A stretch of DNA of 64,000 bases from Microvelia longipes (GCA_018340805.1 JACMZG010000008.1:78438460-78502459); one strand, 5' to 3'; shown: positions 47,404 to 58,720, counted from the stretch's first letter. Numbers and translations are program-made. Notes: generated by a model from the sequence alone, not told the origin.

Positions 47404-48445
47404 GAAAGGAACCAATGAAAGATTCTCTCCACGAAACTATTAATTTATTCAATACGATTTCAACCTAGCATGAGGTTGGTTGTCATCAATGCCTGTAAAA
47501 ATTATTATAAATAACAAAAATTAAAAACAGTTAAAATTTAAACTGCCCACAATAAGATTTATAGCAAATAACAACGGCTACAATGCATCCATTGTTGATA
47601 AACTTATATTAAAGCAGAGGCAATGTCTTATCCTTAAATCTATGAGAGAAGAGAAGGCATTAAATGATGAGAAATGGTGTTCCATTGGATATCTTGGCCC
47701 CTTATCCTAGTGAGTAGCTTCTGTCTTACAAAATAATAATTTGAACGTGTGTTTTAGTACTTGCAGCACTTTTTGCAATCATTTGAGTAGGGTTAAAGAC
47801 CCCGTCCCTAATAAATCAAAGAGTGGTGTATACATGGTTCTATGTGGTGTTAGTAAGTTGGCTTACTTAGGTCAGACATGTAGGAGCATAAGTACCTGTA
47901 TTTCAGAACACTTAAAGATGCAGGTAGCAGGTCCTACGACCATATCAATGCTGAAGGTCATAAGCATGATCTGCATTAGGTTGGGTTCCTTCATTTTGCT
48001 AATAAGGACGCAAGTTAGACTTCTTAGAGAAATTAAGAGACCCTAAGGAGTCAGGGAGCAGTGGGAGAACTTAACTTGAAAGTGAGAGGGGAAAGACTGA
48101 CCCTTCTACTGGCTCTGCTGAAGGTACCGCCCCCGCCTCCAACCAGTCTATCACGACTCACCGACATCGTCGAGTAAAAAAAAAGTGAAAGAATACTACT
48201 AATTCTTTTTAATTTTTGCATATTTAATGACCTTGTTATAGCTGTTTTCTTTTAATTATCTCAGATTATTTCATTTGATTTTTATTATTTATTTTACTGT
48301 TTTGTGGCTTGTTTTTTTTTATATATAACTTTCAACTCTTTTTAATTTTTATTGTTTCTACCTATTTGTACAGGCTCTGATGATGGCCTCATGTTTGGTT
48401 GGAAGCTCTTTGAATAAATTAATGATTTTGTGGTGAGACTCTCTT
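47404..48445 (+). pseudogene. Penelope-like element relic in TASP1 intron 3
   Basis: Frames at 47555-47700 read IANNNGYNASIVDKLI and a KWCSIGYLGPL block, the region between RT and nuclease in Penelope-like elements. The next frame (47741-48046) reads SGVYMVLCGVSKLAYLGQTC, the GIY-YIG nuclease signature. Stops and shifts make it dead. It is bounded by two inverted copies of the element end: 47404-47500 (minus) and 48365-48445 (plus), both containing GAATAAATTAAT and the CTGATGA- or TTGATGA-hairpin motif. Inverted end repeats are typical of the group. Confidence 0.8.
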
Positions 48446-48834
48446 TTTGGTTTCTTTTCAATATGAACAACTCCACTGCTTTTCTGTTAATTCCATCTCA
48501 GGTTTTCTTCAACTCCATAATCTGTTGAAGCTTCATTACAGGTGAAAACTTGGATCTGAGGCATATTTCTTAAAACTGTTGAAATCTTTTTTAAAATGAT
48601 ATATCTGGAGGTATGGTTCTGTCATAACTACTGCATCAGTTTTTGTGCTTTGATACAATTGGACCTCAATTGTTACATAATCAAGCATTCCTGCTGATTC
48701 TTTTGTAACTATAAATGTAACTGTTGTTACATTTAATTTGTTTTTATTTATGAGCTTCTGATCATTGCATTTATCCCATTATAAAGTATATTGTTTTTGA
48801 GAAAAAGTTTTCAACGTTGTTAAAAATGTTTTAG

Positions 48835-48914
48835 TTTATTGGTAGGTGAAGGAGCAGTGCAGTGGGCCAAGGCACACGGACTTACTACTGTCAACCCAGC
48901 CGTACTCATTACAG
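48835..48914 (+). CDS. TASP1: Taspase-1, coding exon 4
   Basis: The acceptor is TGTTTTAG at 48827-48834. The alternative AG at 48844-48845 would create an immediate stop. The exon encodes (G)LLVGEGAVQWAKAHG and TTVNPAVLIT, matching the family's LVGEGA-x-x-WA block, and ends at ACAG|GTATAT in phase 1. Read-through past the donor gives the spurious longer ORF. Intron 3 contains a Penelope-like element relic. Confidence 0.92.
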
Positions 48915-49490
48915 GTATATCAATCTCTTTTTTGGAAACTCTTTCTGATTATATCCGTAGGATGAATCCAAGGATCTTGAATAATGGATATAACACGATA
49001 GGATACTTTTCTGACCCCGTGGATGTTGTATCAGTTAAAGAAGTTGAAGCAAACATACCTTCTCATGGCTGCAACGTGGCCTCATGGTTGATATACACCA
49101 ACAGTTCATCATATTACTGATTTATGTAAGTGGCATACTACCTCGATATAAGGCAGTTTTCAAATATATTAGAGAATAACTTGATTTGTTTACATTATGT
49201 CAATTAATGACATTGTTTTGTTTGACATATATGTTAATCAATAAAACCAAAACAAATACTCTAATTATTAAAATGAAACTTAAAATGTTTGTCAACCATA
49301 CATAATAGTATTATGTTTAAAACATTTCAGCCCAATCTAAACACTATATGAAGATTTGTGACTTTTTGAAATGATCGGTGGGTCATTTTTGTGGGTTAAT
49401 GACGTCGCACATATTTTTTTTTTAAATTTCTCTTTATTTAATAAATTATAATTTTTAAATCTGCTAATTAATCTAGAGAATATCCCTCAC

Positions 49491-50358
49491 TATAATACGA
49501 CACACGGCTAAAATCAATTGACAGCCCGCCAAAATCTCAATGCTTTCAACCCTCTTTTTTTAATAAAAAATCCCTTCTTTTATGTAACAAAAAAAATTCC
49601 CTACTCTGGCAACACTGAAAGTCAGGTTATGTTTTGAATTTATATTTGATATTGTATTTTTTATTTTTAAAATTTATTTATTTACTTTTTAAGAAGGAAT
49701 ATTGTTGTATCTTATAAATTTACCAACTAAGTGTTGTTTTAAATTTTGTTCGGGAAGTATGAATTAAGTGGAGTTAAAGTGTTAATTACGTAATGCCATG
49801 GATCATAAGAGTTCTTTGATAAAAGTTTGACGATTTAAATAAATTGTCAGCAATAATTACTTTTTCAAAACAAACTGCTTTTTTGTGTCAAGTTTGTTTA
49901 AGTTTGTCTTTGCATTCAAGACTGACATCTATAAAAAGACATGGCATTTTCAAAAAAAAAAAATGCTGTCTTTTGTTGACAGAGCACAGAACCTGCGCTG
50001 TACTCAAAATAGCAAGAAATGCTTGAAGAATACGTCAATGTCCAAGTGTCAAATATAGGCACTAAGATCATACTACAACTTCGCAATAATTGGATGAATT
50101 GAACAGATTGGAATGAAACGAAACGAAATCAAACAGATCAATATGCACAATGAGGAAAATAAAAGTGACGCGAGGTTACAAATATTTACAACCAGTGATG
50201 CCTTTTTATGATTTTATTTACGAAAAAGGTATTTTTTTATACCGAGGTTGGCATGAGGTGGAGGGGGAAAGAGCGGAGTCGGTCTGAACCAATAGAATTC
50301 TTTCCCTCACAGATTTTTGGTGCGCTGTCAATTGATTTTAGCCGTGTGTCGTACTATA
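49491..50358. mobile_element. MITE family B, long member in TASP1 intron 4
   Basis: TATAATACGACACACGGC at the left and GCCGTGTGTCGTACTATA at the right, with TIRs extending through AATCAATTGACAGC. The 0.8 kb interior is unrelated to the short copies and has no convincing ORF. Confidence 0.8.
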
Positions 50359-50648
50359 GAGGTGTGCCCTAAGTTTTTTGCACCAAGTTTCATGAATGAT
50401 AAAGAAAATATTAAGACGATAAAGAAATAGTAAGACGAGCGGTGCTCTCTTACCGCCATCATGCATGGCAAGCAAAACATATATCATTTAATACTACCGA
50501 GTTTTGCAAAACATGAATAGTTGACACAATATAATTGTGCGAGAGACACCTAGGAAATGTAACAAGCAAAATGCAATGCTACATCTGGGAACTGTTCCAT
50601 CATTCGACATTCGTCACCATTGATGGCTCGACATAATGTCATGTCCCA

Positions 50649-50687
50649 CTCTGTTTCGTTACGTCTAACTCATCAGGGCCGACAGAG
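50649..50687 (-). ncRNA. Hammerhead ribozyme, array unit 1
   Basis: Minus strand: CTCTGTC, GGCC, CTGATGA, GTTA-GACG-TAAC, GAAACAGAG. All core positions are intact. The helix I segment is the shortest in the array (GGCC). Confidence 0.7.
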
Positions 50688-50959
50688 CCTGAACTCACTC
50701 TGACCTTCAATTAATTCCGAAGAATATAATGTGAAGTACTTACCAGAGACGACGGTGCTCTCTTACGCCATCATGCATGGCAAGCAAAACATATATCATT
50801 TAATACTACCGAGTTTTGCAAAACATGAATAGTTGACACAAATAATTGTGCGAGAGACACCTAGGAAATGTAACAAGCAAAATGCAATGCTACATCTGGG
50901 AACTGTTCCATCATTCGACATTCGTCACCATTGATGGCTCGACATAATGTCATGTCCCA

Positions 50960-50999
50960 CTCTGTTTCGTTACGTCTAACTCATCAGGCGCCGACAGAG
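50960..50999 (-). ncRNA. Hammerhead ribozyme, array unit 2
   Basis: Same layout with GGCGC as the segment between cleavage triplet GTC and CTGATGA. Confidence 0.7.
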
Positions 51000-51300
51000 C
51001 CTGAACTCACTCTGACCTTCAATTAATTCCGAAGAATATAATGTGAAGTACTTACCAGAGACGAGCGGTGCTCTCTTACCGCCATCATGCATGGCAAGCA
51101 AAACATATATCATTTAATACTACCGAGTTTTGCAAAACATATTATTGTGTCAACTATTCATGTTTTGCAAAACTCGGTAGTATTAAATGATATATGTTTT
51201 GCTTGCCATGCATGATGGCGGTAAGAGAGCACCGCTCGTCTCTGGTAAGTACTTCACATTATATTCTTCGGAATTAATTGAAGGTCAGAGTGAGTTCAGG

Positions 51301-51341
51301 CTCTGTCGGCGCCCTGATGAGTTAGACGTAACGAAACAGAG
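51301..51341 (+). ncRNA. Hammerhead ribozyme, array unit 3
   Basis: Order along the strand: CTCTGT (helix III), C (cleavage position of the GTC triplet), GGCGCC (helix I), CTGATGA (conserved), GTTA-GACG-TAAC (helix II, 4 bp with a GACG loop), GAA (conserved), ACAGAG (helix III partner, 6 bp). All the invariant nucleotides of the family are present, including the A15.1-U16.1 pair and the G10.1-C11.1 pair. This is the type III circular permutation. Helix I has no room for a proper loop within one unit, and because GGCGCC is self-complementary, two units could pair through it. It is on the sense strand of TASP1. Activity is inferred, not shown. Confidence 0.75.
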
Positions 51342-51619
51342 TGGGACATGACATTTATGTCGAGCCATCAATGGTGACGAATGTCGAATGATGGAACAGT
51401 TCCCAGATGTAGCATTGCATTTTGCTTGTTACATTTCCTTGGTGTCTCTCGCACAATTATATTGTGTCAACTATTCATGTTTTGCAAAACCTCGGTAGTA
51501 TTAAATGATATATGTTTTGCTTGCCATGCATGATGGCGGTAAGAGAGCACGCGCTCGTCTCTGGTAAGTACTTCACATTATATTCTTCGGAATTAATTGA
51601 AGGTCAGAGTGAGTTCAGG

Positions 51620-51660
51620 CTCTGTCGGCGCCCTGATGAGTTAGACGTAACGAAACAGAG
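51620..51660 (+). ncRNA. Hammerhead ribozyme, array unit 4
   Basis: Identical core to unit 3. Confidence 0.75.
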
Positions 51661-51935
51661 TGGGACATGACATTATGTCGAGCCATCAATGGTGACGAAT
51701 GTCGAATGATGGAACAGTTCCCAGATGTAGCATTGCATTTTGCTTGTTACATTTCCTAGGTGTCTCTCGCACAATTATATTGTGTCAACTATTCATGTTT
51801 TGCAAAACTCGGTAGTATTAAATGATATATGTTTTGCTTGCCATGCATGATGGCGGTAAGAGAGCACCGCTCGTCTCTGGTAAGTACTTCACATTATATT
51901 CTTCGGAATTAATTGAAGGTCAGAGTGAGTTCAGG

Positions 51936-51976
51936 CTCTGTCGGCGCCCTGATGAGTTAGACGTAACGAAACAGAG
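51936..51976 (+). ncRNA. Hammerhead ribozyme, array unit 5
   Basis: Identical core to unit 3. It lies 156 bp upstream of TASP1 exon 5, so cleavage would separate exon 5 from the upstream transcript unless splicing is faster. Confidence 0.75.
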
Positions 51977-52131
51977 TGGGACATGACATTATGTCGAGCC
52001 ATCAATGGTGACGAATGTCGAATGATGGAACAGTTCCCAGATGTAGCATTGCATTTTGCTTGTTACATTTCCTAGGTGTCTCTCGCACAATTATATTGTG
52101 TCATATATTTTTAATAATCCTTCTGTTTCAG

Positions 52132-52196
52132 AAAAAGCGAGGAAACAATTTTGCAAATACAAACAGCTGGCTCAGTCAGAGAGTACTTATCATAAG
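52132..52196 (+). CDS. TASP1: Taspase-1, coding exon 5
   Basis: Acceptor TTCTGTTTCAG and donor AAG|GTTAGT, 65 bp, phase 1 in and 0 out. It encodes (E)KARKQFCKYKQLAQSESTYHK, a basic helix in the position of the K/R-rich helix that precedes the processing site in vertebrate taspase-1. The following exons, which should include the D-G-T-x-G-A catalytic Thr segment, were not found in the remaining 11.8 kb on this strand. They either lie beyond the window or are missing. The exon starts only 30 bp after the end of a ribozyme-bearing satellite array. Confidence 0.85.
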
Positions 52197-54225
52197 GTTA
52201 GTTGATTGTTCCTGGTAATTGTAATAATTTTAATAGTTGCTTAAAAAATAGTTTTGAATTAACTCAAAACTGCCTGTTAACAAGAGGGCTGTAAAAGATA
52301 AAAAAAATCTTGTGCTAAGGTCGGCAAGCTGTGTGAATTTTCTTTGAAATGCATGCTTTCTTGCTGGTCAGTCCAATTTTTATTATGTTTTTGGTATTTG
52401 TTTAACAACCTAAGCTGCAGCGTCACAACTTTTTCAAATTTTCAAAGAAAATGGAATAAAATTTATTTCCAAGTAAGAAAACATTACAAAAAAATTAAAA
52501 TGAGGCTAAGTTTAAAAAACTTATCTGCCTCAAATTGAGTTCAAGAGTTTGACTCCTTTTTAGAAAAAATTGCCACTAGGAAGAATTTCTTTTTAAATGG
52601 GCATATTTATCTTGTGGATTATCATACAATACTGCATTATTTGACTTACTTGAAGCTCAGTTTATGCTAAATTTGAGCAAATTTCTTTAAAATCATGTCA
52701 GATTTTTCAAGCAAGTTTTCTTTTGAAGACTTATAATGTATTAGACATGTATTTTTTTTTTAGTCTTTAAATGTATTTTTTTAAATTATTAACTCATTGA
52801 TGTTCTCTGTCCTCCTCATAAGTATTTTGTGAAGGTAAGTAAAATAAAACCAAATTTTGACAATTCCATATAATTTGTTTTATCAATCTATTCGTATCTA
52901 ATTTATTTCCATATTTTTAACAACAAATGTTACAAAATGATAAATGCATAAATATAATAATAATAATGTAATTTCTATTAAAAAAAACTATAACTAAGTA
53001 TATATGGAATAAAAATAAATGTTTTACTTGCATTCTTACTGTACTTTACTAATGGTAACTAAGCATTTCAACAAAACTTATATGCAGTGTTTAACTTTTT
53101 TTTACAATAAATGCGTCCCTAAAATTTAAATAAATACTTAAAACATTCATGCTTTAATATTTTTTGACAAAAATCTTTTACTTTTTTAATTAAAATAATA
53201 AAAAAACTAGACATTTCAATAATTACTTTTTATGCAACCATATTTTCTAAAAGAAAAGAGAAATATGCATATTCATGGAATGTAATATTCATGTAATTTT
53301 ACAATCTTAGGAAAGGAGAGGGGACATAGTTTTTTGAAGGAGACTCACTAATTACAAATGAGTTATATGTGTGTGTGTTTGAGAGAAATTTTGTTCCGAG
53401 ACGTTTCTTTGGGACACGATAACTTTGGAATGCTTTTTCTAATTTAAATGATATTTGTTACAAAACTTGACCTTACACGAAACCTTAACTTGAAGTTACA
53501 TTTACTAATGCTGCTAGATTTATGGAAAATAGTAACCCTAATTTTTTGCAAAAGTAAAAATTAATGAATTTTTTCAAGCCCTTAAGCCAAAAATAATCAA
53601 TTTTTACACTTAGTAAATTCTTTCCTATTACAATACTTGAGCTTAAATTTTGACTTAAAATTTCCAATTCATACACTCAGGCCGCTTATTCCCACCTAAA
53701 TAGATAAACATATGTTAAGGGCAAAATGGTATTCATCCTTATAACCCAATAAATGTTTTCCTTCAAGTTACTTTTTTATATTTTTCTACAAAATCTAGTC
53801 TTGCATGGGACACCCCAAGTTAACTACACCACCTAAAAGAAGTTCTCTTCACCAAAAAAAAGTGCCCCAAATTTTATTTATTTATGGTCAAACGGTTCAA
53901 AATATAAGAAGGGAGGATTTTTGGCCCACCCTGTATAACAATAATAAATATTGTTGTTTTAAATTATTATTAAAATTATAAAACTTATCTTAATAACAAC
54001 AATAAATGTAACTTTTAACTAATCTATAATATATAAATAAACATTTATTCATAATATATTTCTTTTTATTCTCTTTTTCAATATATTATATACTCTTAAT
54101 ACAACATCTATTTATCTACACACAATACCACCTTTTTAAGCTTTGATGTATATTACCATAAATAATAAAAATTTAAGGCTATAACTACATGGGTAAGTGT
54201 ATATTTTATTTTTTGTTATGTACTT
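52197..54225. other. Intronic or intergenic, no clear gene
   Basis: AT-rich. The only coding-like signal is a strong pyrimidine-rich acceptor and a GTAAGT donor around a 12-base segment at 52823-52834 (see findings). Confidence 0.5.
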
Positions 54226-54918
54226 AGAGTCCAAGAGCCAGGTCTAAAAAATGTGACTCATTTTGTACTACTTCAAACCAAATTATTCTGAAAATAAACC
54301 GTAAATTACGAAAGAAAAGCATAGTCTGCCTATCAAGAGTGGAGTTTTTCATATTATTGTGCACGCTCAAAATTTTATAAAATCGCACTAATGCCAGTTT
54401 TCTTGCAACAAGTGGCTCCCTGTAAGTCGTGTGCAATACATAAAAAGATTATTTTTTATAGCTGATAAAATTTCCTAAAAAACAAGTGTTATTTCATCAA
54501 AATCGGATAAATACAATTAAAGTTATGAAATTTGTTAAATGGCCAAAAAATTGCTCAAAAAGTCAATATTTTTTCAAAGAAATTTGCTGACTTTGAATAA
54601 ATTAACCATTTTATTGATGTTTTTGAAAGAGCCATAGCTTTGATGTAGTCATCCAATTTTAATGATTAAACAGTCATTTTATAGGAAATTATATAAGGTT
54701 TAAAAAATAATCTCTTCATGTTATGCACACGACTTACAGGGAGCCACTTATTGCAGGAAACCTGGAATTAGAGTGATTTAATAAAATTTTGAGCATGCGC
54801 AATCATATAAAAGGCTCCAATCTGGATAGGTAGACTATGGTTTTCCTTCATAATTTAGGGTATATATTAAGAATAATTTGTTTGAAGTAGTACAAAATGA
54901 GTCACATTTTTTCAGGTC
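54226..54918. mobile_element. Foldback element family E, intact copy
   Basis: About 0.69 kb, almost entirely two inverted arms of roughly 330 bp. AAATGTGACTCATTTTGTAC at left and GTACAAAATGAGTCACATTT at right mark the outer arms. CATAGTCTGCCTATC and GATAGGTAGACTATG are deeper within. There is no coding capacity. It is a relative of 9533-11063. Confidence 0.85.
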
Positions 54919-55254
54919 CGGCAGAAAGGAATGTTTAAACTATATTTATATTTTTACACTAATATCATTTTTATAAAGTTTAAAATGTTAAAAAAAACCA
55001 ATAACAATATTAAATTTAGCTTATGAAACACTTTTTTATGTTATTAAAGGTTTACCTAAAAAAATGATAATGATATCTATTTAGAAAATAACTTCAAATC
55101 AATCTATACACTTTGAATGATACTGAATTTGTCGTGTGATAATTTATGTTTGGTTTTTTAAGTAAGAATGAACTAACATCATTAGAAATGATCTAAAATC
55201 ATTAATGGTCTCTTCTCCCTATAATTATTCGACACTTGAACAAAGGTTAGATAT
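54919..55254. other. No gene seen
   Basis: AT-rich spacer. Confidence 0.5.
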
Positions 55255-55365
55255 CCTAATCAGGTACGGAGTACCTCAGAACTTTTCCTCACCAAATCGG
55301 ATCAGGCTCATCCTCCGATATCGAACTCGCTTTGCTAGTTCTCAGAATATAGATATCACCAAATT
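55255..55365 (-). repeat. 5S-SINE body fragment
   Basis: Minus strand: AGCAAAGCGAGTTCG, GGAGGATGAGC and GAGGAAAAGTTCTGAGGTAC correspond to the 3' part of the element at 9033-9310. The 5S-like head is absent. Confidence 0.65.
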
Positions 55366-55705
55366 TATTTTTAACAATTATTTATTATCAATTCACATAA
55401 TCATAGAAAGTTAATAAATAATTAAATAAGAATTTGCTTCCTAATATAATATTACAATATATTAACTATTAAAGCACTAATATAAATAAATACATCAATA
55501 ACACAATAATAATATAAAAGTACCCCATAAAATGTAAGCATATAACTCCAACATTTGGTTTTTCAAAGTTTATAAATATAATTTTCTCATTCATCTTGGA
55601 TGAACATGGCATTAATTGCTCAAGTATATTTTTATTCTTTATTGCCCAATGACCTTTGAAAAAAATGCTACATGATTTATTAGCTTATCAGGCATACATA
55701 CATAC

Positions 55706-55773
<68 letters not shown>

Positions 55774-56215
55774 TTTCAAGCTGCTTTTAGCTTAGACTTT
55801 ATATTTGTACTTCATGCTTTTTCATTGCTTGTTTTATTTTAGTACGAAACTACAAAATTTTATTTTTGTTACAAAAATGGTAATTAAATTCATGATAAAT
55901 ATTTTATATTTTTATGTATACGCTAAATAAAATAAAAATATGTACAACAGAGATAACAATTTATTAAAAATGACATTTTAAAATCATTATTTTAATTTTC
56001 ACGTAATTCAGTATTTGGTGGAAAGAAAAGTTTAATTTTTAGGCCATTACAACGTAGAATATAACGATAATTTAATAAAACACTTATTTTATAAGGTAAC
56101 AAAAATACAGCTGATATGGGTTCTATAAAACAAAAACCAATGGACTTCTCATTGTTGGCAGATTGTTTTTTTAAATTATAATTTAAGATTTGTTTTAATT
56201 TAAATTAAGAGTTGA
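55366..56215. other. No gene seen; (TA)n at 55706-55771
   Basis: AT-rich with one TA microsatellite. Confidence 0.6.
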
Positions 56216-57078
56216 CCAAAGAATATAATAGGTGTGGAATGTCGGAAGGTATATGAGACTGTCTGACAGGAGGCGGGGGTCAACTCCTCTCTATAAGGTG
56301 CTGGTCTCTAGCGGACAACTTGGAAACTAATAAGGTGCTGGTCTCTAGCAGACAGCTCAGAAACTAATAAGATGCTGTCTCTAGCGGACAGGAAACTAAT
56401 AAAGTCTCTAGCGACAGCTCAAAACTAATAAGGTGCTGATCTCTAGCAGACAGCTCGGAAACTAATAAGGTGCTGATCTCTAGCAGACAGCTCGGAAACT
56501 AACAATATACCCTCACTTACCATAACATTCTCCCCGTTTTTCTAAATTTGTGTGGAACCATCTATAAATATGTAAATTTTATATTTTTGTTTAAATATTT
56601 TGAGAAAAATACAAAATTATTATTATGAAATGTATTTAATTAAAAAATAATTGTTGACACTTCATAAAACATGACACAGACATAATAATATTTGAATTAA
56701 TACATACTTTGTGCCCTACTTTATTTTGTCAAATAACATTATTACCCAATAAATTAAAAAATAAAAATAGAAAATATAATTGTTCTTTAAATATATAAAG
56801 AACAATTTTCAGAAAAAAAAATAAAAACAATGCAAGACATTGTAGTGATAAAAACTGAGTTGTTGCTTAGATAAATTAAACAAATATTCGGATAATTCTG
56901 TGTTGCCGAAATCAGGTTGCTAAATAACAGATTTTTGCTGGAACACATTCTTGTAGTTAGCATGTTGACACTATCAAATTACATACTAGCGCTCCTGTTA
57001 ACTGGCTATAGAACTAACCTTTTCTTTTCCAACACCATCATTCCCAGGACTCTCTTTGTTTATCTATATATTCTTTGG
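56216..57078. mobile_element. TIR element family D, long copy
   Basis: The left CCAAAGAATATAATAGG and right TATCTATATATTCTTTGG ends are inverted. It is longer than 27535-27903 because of a 37-bp tandem expansion near its left side and extra AT-rich interior. Confidence 0.72.
56294..56503. repeat. 37-bp minisatellite within TIR element D
   Basis: Units of TAAGGTGCTGGTCTCTAGCA plus GACAGCTCGGAAACTAA start at 56294, 56331, 56368 (degenerate), about 56400, 56429 and 56466. The short copy of the element has only one such segment. Confidence 0.88.
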
Positions 57079-58720
57079 TACTGAATAATTTAGTATTTTT
57101 TATGAATCTCATAGATTATATGCTACAGCAATCTTCACATATGTTCACTCTCTTTGAAAATTTGAGAAATATTTTTAAGAAATCCGAGAAAATTTATTTT
57201 ACAGAAATTTAATTCTAACCGTAAAATTTTATGGCAGCGGAAAAGCTGAGCAAATTAAAAGTTTTTGGCGAGAGACACTTTTAATATTTATAAGAAATCT
57301 GGCTTTGTTTTATTGAACTAAATGACTTAGTTAAAAACAATCTTTTTTGATGAATTGGTATTATTGAATAAAAATAATATTTATGTATACAATTTAATAA
57401 ATAACTGTGCTCTTTTTGTATACATTATTAAAATTTTCATGTAATTATCATTTCATTATTAAGCTTAATATTTACATTAATTGTTATCATGATACATAAA
57501 ATATTATAAAAAAAAAATAATACCATTAAATTAAAATTTAATACCATTAAATTATGACTTATTAGACTGGCTGCCCTGGGGCAATGTTCTATGTCAAAAG
57601 ATTTATAACCATTCAGGCACAGGATTTACAGGACCATAGAGTAGAGTAAAAAAAAAAAAAACACCTGTCTGGTGTTTTACTCCGGGGCTGGACAATATCC
57701 TGACTTTGTAAAATTATTATAACTATTTTATAGTTAAAACTGATGAAAAAAGCGTCACATAAAAGTTCTTGCACTCAAGAAAACAAACATTTTTAGTCCC
57801 GTAATTTTTACCTTCAACACTTTATTTTTAGCCCATTGAAATACCATCAACCCTCTCTCTTTCTAAACTATCTCTCACTCACTGGAACTTATTATATTTT
57901 TTATAACTTCAAGTCTTTATCTTGAATATAAAGAGACGTAGCTAAAAATGACCAGAACAAAAGGTTTATTTTTGTGAGTGCTGCAACTTTTTATAAAATT
58001 CTTAAAAATAAAATAGTTATAATAAGTTTAAAATTTTGCTTAGTCAGCATACTGAGCAGTCTCGGAGTATAGCACCAGACCGTTGGTTTTCTTACAGTAC
58101 TCTATGGTCCTGTAAATCCCATGACCGAATGGTTTGTAAATTTTATGATATAGAAAATGAGCCCTGAGCTCCCTGGCTTATAACCTTTATTACTGATCAA
58201 TATGAAATAAAGTTTATAAATGGAATAATATACTTGCTTATGTGCAGTTTAATATGTATTTGTGTGTGGTTAGTACTTACGATACAATAAGAGCAATACG
58301 TCACAGATACGCTAAACTATAAGTTAGAGAAAATTAACAGGTAGGAATGGAAGACTACATCAGTGAGGGAAATACCAACATGAGTATTTGAAATAATTGC
58401 ACATTAAATATATAATCTTAAAGCATTGATCTGAATACTAAATTCTAAATGAACATGTTTTATGCATAAATCTCATTTAAACTTAAGCAATTTTAAATAA
58501 TATGGATCTTAAATACAATAAAAAGAGATGCTCCTAATCAGTTAAGAATTAGAGCACGCTTCAAGAATGCTCTAATTCTTAACTGAATAAGAAAAAATAA
58601 AAAAAAGAGAAATCGCTGAGTTTCACTTTTATCCTGGACTTTCTTACCAGGAAGAACTCATATTACAACAAGTAAATGGATTATTTTGTTTTTGGAACAA
58701 GTTGTACCAACTGTTTTAAC
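57079..58720. other. No gene seen
   Basis: AT-rich. An inverted pair TCAGTTAAGAATTAGAGCA and GCTCTAATTCTTAACTGA lies at 58538-58584 (18-bp arms). Confidence 0.5.

Larger units (their letters stand above)
50434..52102. repeat. Inverted tandem array of a ~315-bp hammerhead satellite
   Basis: Two and a fraction units in minus orientation (50434-51139) face about three units in plus orientation (51140-52102), so the array is a large palindrome around 51139. Units are nearly identical (period about 311-319 bp). The consensus contains GTGTCAACTATTCATG, GCATGATGGCGGTAAGAG, TTCGGAATTAATTGAAGG, the hammerhead core and AATGTCGAATGATGGAACAG. The array lies in TASP1 intron 4 and ends 30 bp before exon 5. 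An isolated decayed monomer is at 46366-46590. Confidence 0.95.

Noticed and set aside
48839..49120. 93-codon ORF as a separate gene
   Set aside because: Only the first 76 bases are coding (TASP1 exon 4). The remainder is intron read-through after a good GTATAT donor.
52015..52218. 67-codon ORF near TASP1 exon 5
   Set aside because: It is in a different frame from exon 5 and runs through satellite sequence.
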